Below the pieces are notes generated by a model. It was not told the DNA's origin. It saw only the letters and a list, made by a program, of their open reading frames with translations, and did not search any database. Below are positions 60,473 through 64,000 of a stretch of 64,000 bases of DNA, piece by piece. Origin of the DNA: Pseudomonas benzenivorans. Its GTDB lineage: Bacteria > Pseudomonadota > Gammaproteobacteria > Pseudomonadales > Pseudomonadaceae. A program made the position numbers and the translations under genes. The stretch covers positions 2,418,001 to 2,482,000 of the forward strand of contig NZ_CP137892.1 in the NCBI RefSeq assembly GCF_033547155.1. Direction: 5' to 3'. The stretch's first letter is position 1, and each line of letters opens with the position of its first letter.

Positions 60473-60505
60473 GCACGCCCTGCGGCCCTACGCTGCCGGG
60501 CGTGC
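60473..60505. other. Inverted repeat between alaC and the lipoprotein gene
   Basis: GCACGCCC (60473-60480) pairs with GGGCGTGC (60498-60505) across a 17-base loop between converging genes. No T run follows, so termination would be weak. Confidence 0.35.
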
Positions 60506-60507
60506 AC

Positions 60508-60900
60508 TCATCCCGAGTAATCCAGCACCGTCCATACCCGGCTCAGCCCGGCCCCTATCACGCAGCCGGACTCGTCCAGGCGCCGGTTGTAGTGCAACGA
60601 CATCAGGCTGGTCACCCCCTCCGCGGCATCCCGCCGCTCGGTCAACCATTGCACCCGTCCGCAGTTGGGCGTCTCGATCACATAGCTGGCAGCCACCGCC
60701 GCATGCTCGCTGGGTAACCTGATCGCATCGACCACCGTCCCCCGTTCCTCTATCCGCTTGCCATCGGCCACCAACACCGCCCAGGCCTGGCCGTTCTCTA
60801 TCACCAGATAGCTGCCATTGGCCTTGGGTTGCTCGACCTGGGGCTGGGCACAGCCGCTCAACAGGACCAACAGCACAATCGTCATCAAGCTCTGTTGCAT
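60508..60900 (-). CDS. Small predicted lipoprotein
   Basis: The 130-residue protein has an N-terminal lipoprotein signal ending in VLLSGC (cysteine near residue 17), followed by a mature part of about 113 residues with two further cysteines (TPNCGRV and ESGCVIG) that could form a disulfide in the periplasm. No domain is recognised. The LexA-type box at 60995-61014 lies about 95 bases upstream of its start, so it could share SOS control with the divergent gene. Confidence 0.75.
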   Translation of the reverse strand: MQQSLMTIVLLVLLSGCAQPQVEQPKANGSYLVIENGQAWAVLVADGKRIEERGTVVDAIRLPSEHAAVAASYVIETPNCGRVQWLTERRDAAEGVTSLMSLHYNRRLDESGCVIGAGLSRVWTVLDYSG

Positions 60901-60994
60901 TGTTCATTGCTCCTCTGCTGTGCGCCAGGGTCTCAGTGTCTGGGAACCGGGCGAACGAGTGAGTTCGAAAGGCGACGGTCTTACTATTGTCGAA

Positions 60995-61014
60995 TACTGT
61001 TTATTTGTACAGTA
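60995..61014. promoter_or_regulatory. LexA (SOS) box
   Basis: TACTG (60995-60999) and CAGTA (61010-61014) flank exactly ten bases, giving a full TACTG-N10-CAGTA palindrome (CTGT-N8-ACAG core) with an AT-rich centre, the gammaproteobacterial LexA consensus. It overlaps a possible promoter (TTGTCG 60987-60992, CAGTAT 61010-61015, 17 bases apart). It lies 88 bases upstream of the 105-residue gene and 95 upstream of the lipoprotein gene. Confidence 0.8.
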
Positions 61015-61101
61015 TTTTTCCACTAGACTGTCCCTCGCCACCGGTCGCCCTTCGCCTAGACCCGGGCCGGCCATTTCGGAGCATCAATCGGGAGCAAAAC
61101 G

Positions 61102-61419
61102 ATGCTGGACGTACTGCAACTGAAACACCGGGTAAACCGGATGCCGCTGGACAGGGTTCGCGCGACGGTCGAGGAGCTGCAGCTCGAAGGCATAGTCACC
61201 GAGGGCAAGACCCCCTTCAACCGCGTGCACTTCAACACCTGCTTCGCCGAGATCGAAGCCCTGCTGCAGCGCGCCGGCTACCACAGGCAGCTGGATGTGG
61301 TGGGGTATCAGGGCCTGGCCTATGCCCTGTTCGATCCGGCACGCTGGGATGCCGTGCAGGTGCTGAGATGGCTCAGGGAGTTCGTCGAGGAAGCTCACGC
61401 CCAGCCAGTATCGCGCTGA
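61102..61419 (+). CDS. Uncharacterised 105-residue protein behind a LexA box
   Basis: The protein begins MLDVLQLKHRVNRMPLDRV and is soluble, rich in arginine, aspartate and glutamate, with no signal or membrane segment. No domain is recognised. The central part (FNTCFAEIEALLQRAGYH) is probably helical. GGGAG lies 8 bases before the ATG, and codon use is native GC-rich, so it is a real gene. A perfect LexA-type box 88 bases upstream predicts DNA-damage induction. Function unknown. Confidence 0.75.
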   Translation: MLDVLQLKHRVNRMPLDRVRATVEELQLEGIVTEGKTPFNRVHFNTCFAEIEALLQRAGYHRQLDVVGYQGLAYALFDPARWDAVQVLRWLREFVEEAHAQPVSR

Positions 61420-61676
61420 GCTGCGCCGTGGAGTGGTCGCTGGCGCACCAAGCCGAAGCAGAAGCGCCCAGCCCCTGTCCATTTCGCCCGCCGATGGCTC
61501 AACGAGCGGCCTTGGCGCGGCGCGGCCGAGCGCCGTGCGCCTGCCGGCAGTGCGTCTGAGCGACCTCATGAAGCACCTGAATATTTTTCATAACCTACTG
61601 ATTTAAAAGCCTATAGACCGCAGAGTCGCGAGTGCTCGGCGGCCGCCGGCCCGCTTTTGCGCAGCCGGAATCGGCC

Positions 61677-61751
61677 GCTGGCAAGGAAGCTGGCAAGTCC
61701 CTTGCAATTACCTCCTCGGCAAACGTCATCGGATCGCCAACGGCGGTGATC
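61677..61751 (+). promoter_or_regulatory. Candidate NasT (ANTAR) target hairpins in the nrtA leader
   Basis: Hairpin P2 pairs GATCGCC (61732-61738) with GGTGATC (61745-61751) around the hexaloop AACGGC; hairpin P1 pairs GCTGGC (61677-61682) with GCTGGC (61689-61694) through two G-T pairs around AAGGAA. Both loops have A at position 1 and G at position 4, the ANTAR-binding rule. P1 is weaker and overlaps other possible pairings; the linker is 37 bases. Confidence 0.6.
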
Positions 61752-61764
61752 GGGACGAATAGAC

Positions 61765-61819
61765 AAAGACGTCGAAGGCAGCCTGCCCCCAGGGGCGGTT
61801 TGTCCGCGACGTCTTTTTT
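61765..61819 (+). terminator. Regulated terminator in the nrtA leader
   Basis: A 10-bp stem AAAGACGTCG (61765-61774) with CGACGTCTTT (61807-61816) closes a long loop containing a second hairpin, followed by a T run to 61819. It lies 25 bases before the nrtA start and 13 bases after P2, as required for antitermination. Confidence 0.85.
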
Positions 61820-61844
61820 CGTTTTCGAGACCTGAGGAATCACC

Positions 61845-63233
61845 ATGCGTACATTCACCGTTCGCCGTTCCCTGCTGAAGAAGACCCTGGCCGGCCTCGG
61901 CTGCGCCGCCGCCCTGCTGTTCTCGCCGCTGAGCCTGCAAGTCGCCCAGGCCGCCGAGCCCGAGAAGGACGAACTCAAGCTCGGCTTCATCAAGCTGACC
62001 GACATGGCGCCGCTGGCCATCGCCTACGAGAAGGGCTACTTCGAGGACGAGGGCCTGTACGTCACCCTCGAGGCCCAGGCCAACTGGAAGGTGCTGCTGG
62101 ACCGGGTGATCACCGGCGAGCTGGACGGCGCACACATGCTGGCCGGCCAGCCGCTGGGCGCCACCATCGGCTTCGGCACCCAGGCCGAGGTGGTCACCGC
62201 CTTCTCCATGGACCTCAACGGCAACGGCATCACCCTGTCCAACGCCGTCTGGGAGGAAATGAAGAAGCACGTGCCGATGGAGAACGGCAAGCCGCTGCAC
62301 CCGATCAAGGCCGATGCCCTGAAGCCGGTGATCGAGCAGTACAAGGCCCAGGGCAAGCCCTTCAACCTGGGCATGGTGTTCCCGGTCTCCACCCACAACT
62401 ACGAGCTGCGCTACTGGCTGGCCGCCGGCGGCATCAACCCCGGCTACTACGCGCCGGCCAAGGGCGACATCGCCGGCACCATCAACGCCGACGCACTGCT
62501 CTCGGTCACCCCGCCGCCGCAGATGCCGGCGACCATGGAGGCCGGCACCATCAACGGCTACAGCGTGGGCGAGCCGTGGAACCAGCAAGCCGTGTTCAAG
62601 GGCATCGGCGTGCCGGTGATCACCGACTACGAGATCTGGAAGAACAACCCGGAGAAGGTCTTCGGCGTATCCAAGGCCTGGGCCGAGGCCAACCCGGAGA
62701 CCCACAAGCGCCTGGTCAAGGCGTTGATCCGCGCCGCCATGTGGCTGGACGCGGACGGCAACGCCAACCGCGCCGAGGCGGTGAAGATCCTCTCGCGTCC
62801 CGAGTACGTCGGCGCCGACGCCAAGGTGATCGCCAACTCCATGACCGGAACCTTCGAGTACGAGAAGGGTGACACCCGGGAAGTGCCGGATTTCAACGTG
62901 TTCTTCCGCTACCACGCCACCTACCCCTACTACTCCGACGCCATCTGGTACCTGACCCAGATGCGTCGCTGGGGCCAGATCGGCGAGGCCAAGCCCGACA
63001 GCTGGTACCTGGACGTGGCCAAGCAGGTCTACCTGCCGGAGATCTACCGCAGCGCCGCGGCCGAACTGGTGGAAGAAGGCCTGGCCAAGTCCGAGGACTT
63101 CCCGGACGCCGGCGAGGAGGGTTTCCGCGCGCCGACCAACGAGTTCATCGATGGCCTGACCTACGACGGGCGCAAGCCGAACGAGTACATCAACCAATTC
63201 AAGATTGGCCTGAAAGCCGACTCCGTTCTGTAA
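61845..63233 (+). CDS. nrtA: Nitrate ABC importer, periplasmic binding protein
   Basis: The 462-residue protein has a twin-arginine-like signal (VRRSLLKKT near residue 6, cleavage near VAQAAE at about 37) and an NrtA/CmpA-type body ([21 protein letters not shown], with [10 protein letters not shown] near residue 243). NrtA captures nitrate or nitrite for an ABC importer; bicarbonate is bound by close relatives, so nitrate is inferred from the nasST genes nearby. GAGGAA precedes the ATG. The permease gene follows 58 bases later. Confidence 0.9.
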   Translation: MRTFTVRRSLLKKTLAGLGCAAALLFSPLSLQVAQAAEPEKDELKLGFIKLTDMAPLAIAYEKGYFEDEGLYVTLEAQANWKVLLDRVITGELDGAHMLAGQPLGATIGFGTQAEVVTAFSMDLNGNGITLSNAVWEEMKKHVPMENGKPLHPIKADALKPVIEQYKAQGKPFNLGMVFPVSTHNYELRYWLAAGGINPGYYAPAKGDIAGTINADALLSVTPPPQMPATMEAGTINGYSVGEPWNQQAVFKGIGVPVITDYEIWKNNPEKVFGVSKAWAEANPETHKRLVKALIRAAMWLDADGNANRAEAVKILSRPEYVGADAKVIANSMTGTFEYEKGDTREVPDFNVFFRYHATYPYYSDAIWYLTQMRRWGQIGEAKPDSWYLDVAKQVYLPEIYRSAAAELVEEGLAKSEDFPDAGEEGFRAPTNEFIDGLTYDGRKPNEYINQFKIGLKADSVL

Positions 63234-63291
63234 CCCGCCACTGCCCAGGGAGCCGGACCCGCCGGCTCCCCTCTGCTTCGAGGACAAGACG

Positions 63292-64000
63292 ATGAGCAAC
63301 CCCGCCGTCGCCCAACCCATACGGGAAACCCTGAAGTCGGCACGCAGCCTGGCCTTCAAGCGCTGGCTGCCAAATCTGCTGATGCCGGCCATCGGCGTGC
63401 TGGCCTTCCTGCTGTTCTGGCAGATAGTCGCCGGCAGCATCGACACCAGCCTGGGCAAGTTCCCCGGCCCGACCCAGGCCGCCAGCCAGTTCGGCGCCCT
63501 GGTGGGCGAACACCTGCGCGAGCAGAAGAAGGCCGAGGCCTTCTACCTGCGCCAGAAGGCGCGCAACGCCGCCACCCTGGCGAAGAACCCGGACGCCGAG
63601 GTGAAGATCCGTCCCTATACCGGCAAGCCGACCTTCTTCAAGCAGATCTTCACCAGCCTCTACACGGTGCTGACCGGCTTCGTCCTCGCCTCCCTGCTGG
63701 CCATCCCGCTGGGGATCGTCTGCGGCCTGAGCAAGCCGATCTACAACGCGGTCAACCCGCTGATCCAGGTGTTCAAGCCGGTCTCGCCGCTGGCCTGGCT
63801 GCCGCTGGTGACCATGGTGGTCAGCGCCCTGTACACCAGCAGCGATCCGCTGATGGCCAAGTCCTTCGTCACCTCGGCGATCACCGTGGCGCTGTGCTGC
63901 CTGTGGCCGACGGTGATCAACACCACGGTGGGCGTGGCCAACCTCGACCAGGACCTGCGCAACGTCAGTCGGGTGCTCAGCCTGTCGCCGCTGTCCCATG
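63292..64000 (+). CDS. nrtB: Nitrate ABC importer permease, partial (right edge)
   Basis: The frame starts at an ATG at 63292 (MSNPAVAQPIRETLK, with GAGGACA upstream) and is still open at the window end after 236 codons. It has an N-terminal transmembrane helix (about residues 30-50), a hydrophilic segment of about 65 residues (RLRQKARNAATLAKN-like, here YLRQKARNAATLAK), then permease helices starting near 120, and the text SVTSAITVAL-type core (FVTSAITVALCCLWP). This is the NrtB arrangement. The rest of the gene and the ATPase genes are expected beyond the window. Confidence 0.87.
   Translation, partial: MSNPAVAQPIRETLKSARSLAFKRWLPNLLMPAIGVLAFLLFWQIVAGSIDTSLGKFPGPTQAASQFGALVGEHLREQKKAEAFYLRQKARNAATLAKNPDAEVKIRPYTGKPTFFKQIFTSLYTVLTGFVLASLLAIPLGIVCGLSKPIYNAVNPLIQVFKPVSPLAWLPLVTMVVSALYTSSDPLMAKSFVTSAITVALCCLWPTVINTTVGVANLDQDLRNVSRVLSLSPLSH

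Larger units (their letters stand above)
61420..61844 (+). other. Region upstream of nrtA including its leader
   Basis: This 425-base region holds no recognisable gene. Its first part (61420-61560) is GC-rich and featureless. An AT-rich stretch (61575-61620) probably contains the promoter, though no clear -35/-10 or sigma-54 motif was found. From about 61660 it contains the leader hairpins and terminator listed separately. Confidence 0.5.

Noticed and set aside
61440..61470. TGGCGCACC-like sequence as a sigma-54 promoter of nrtA
   Set aside because: GG is not followed by GC at the required 10-base spacing.

Overview
The window is chromosomal DNA of a high-GC gammaproteobacterium, almost certainly a Pseudomonas or close relative. 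The evidence is the gene order tig-clpP-clpX-lon-hupB-ppiD-fabI-npp operon-mltD-gloB-methyltransferase-rnhA-dnaQ on one side and folD, cysS-glnS-ppiB-lpxH, acnB-nasS-nasT on the other. From memory this matches the P. aeruginosa PAO1 PA1785-PA1816 neighbourhood. Species cannot be fixed from this sequence alone. All assignments are from reading the sequence; no database search was run.

Layout. 1-401: the start of a low-GC membrane protein gene running off the left edge, then no recognisable gene. 402-8806: a block for the D-lysine/2-aminoadipate route (AmaC-like aminotransferase, YdiJ-type D-2-hydroxyglutarate dehydrogenase, LysR regulator, divergent AmaB dehydrogenase) plus a DUF3422 membrane protein. 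8918-14860: dnaQ-rnhA, a methyltransferase-like protein, gloB, mltD and an HDOD/GAF protein. 15007-22391: npp (yej-type) peptide ABC importer with two tandem binding proteins. 22422-31754: fabI, then the proteostasis block tig-clpP-clpX-lon-hupB-ppiD on the minus strand. 31879-32204: tRNA-Leu, tRNA-His, tRNA-Arg. 32476-33330: folD. 33404-43578: an accessory block holding a glycerol-type ABC importer (glpSTPQUV), its divergent sigma-54 activator and a UvrD-like helicase. 43730-52562: cysS, glnS, ppiB, lpxH, a LysR/MFS pair, miaE, a tandem universal-stress protein and a DUF1289 protein. 52968-57588: acnB, nasS, nasT. 57759-61419: a PLP decarboxylase, alaC, a small lipoprotein and a small protein behind a LexA box. 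61845-64000: nrtA and the first part of nrtB.

Regulation visible in the sequence. The glp operon has a -24/-12 promoter, and about 90-140 bases upstream lie five CTGAACA octamers on an exact 8-bp phase. nrtA is preceded by a terminator and hexaloop hairpins of the kind bound by ANTAR proteins, and nasS/nasT lie about 4.3 kb upstream, so NasS (nitrate sensor) and NasT (antiterminator) probably control nitrate import. lon has a sigma-32-like promoter and hupB a near-consensus sigma-70 promoter. A perfect TACTG-N10-CAGTA SOS box precedes an uncharacterised 105-residue protein.

The most interesting leads are that SOS box, the phased enhancer array, the predicted single-active-site GlpS/GlpT ATPase pair, the NasT leader, and a tRNA-sized structured element between hupB and its terminator.
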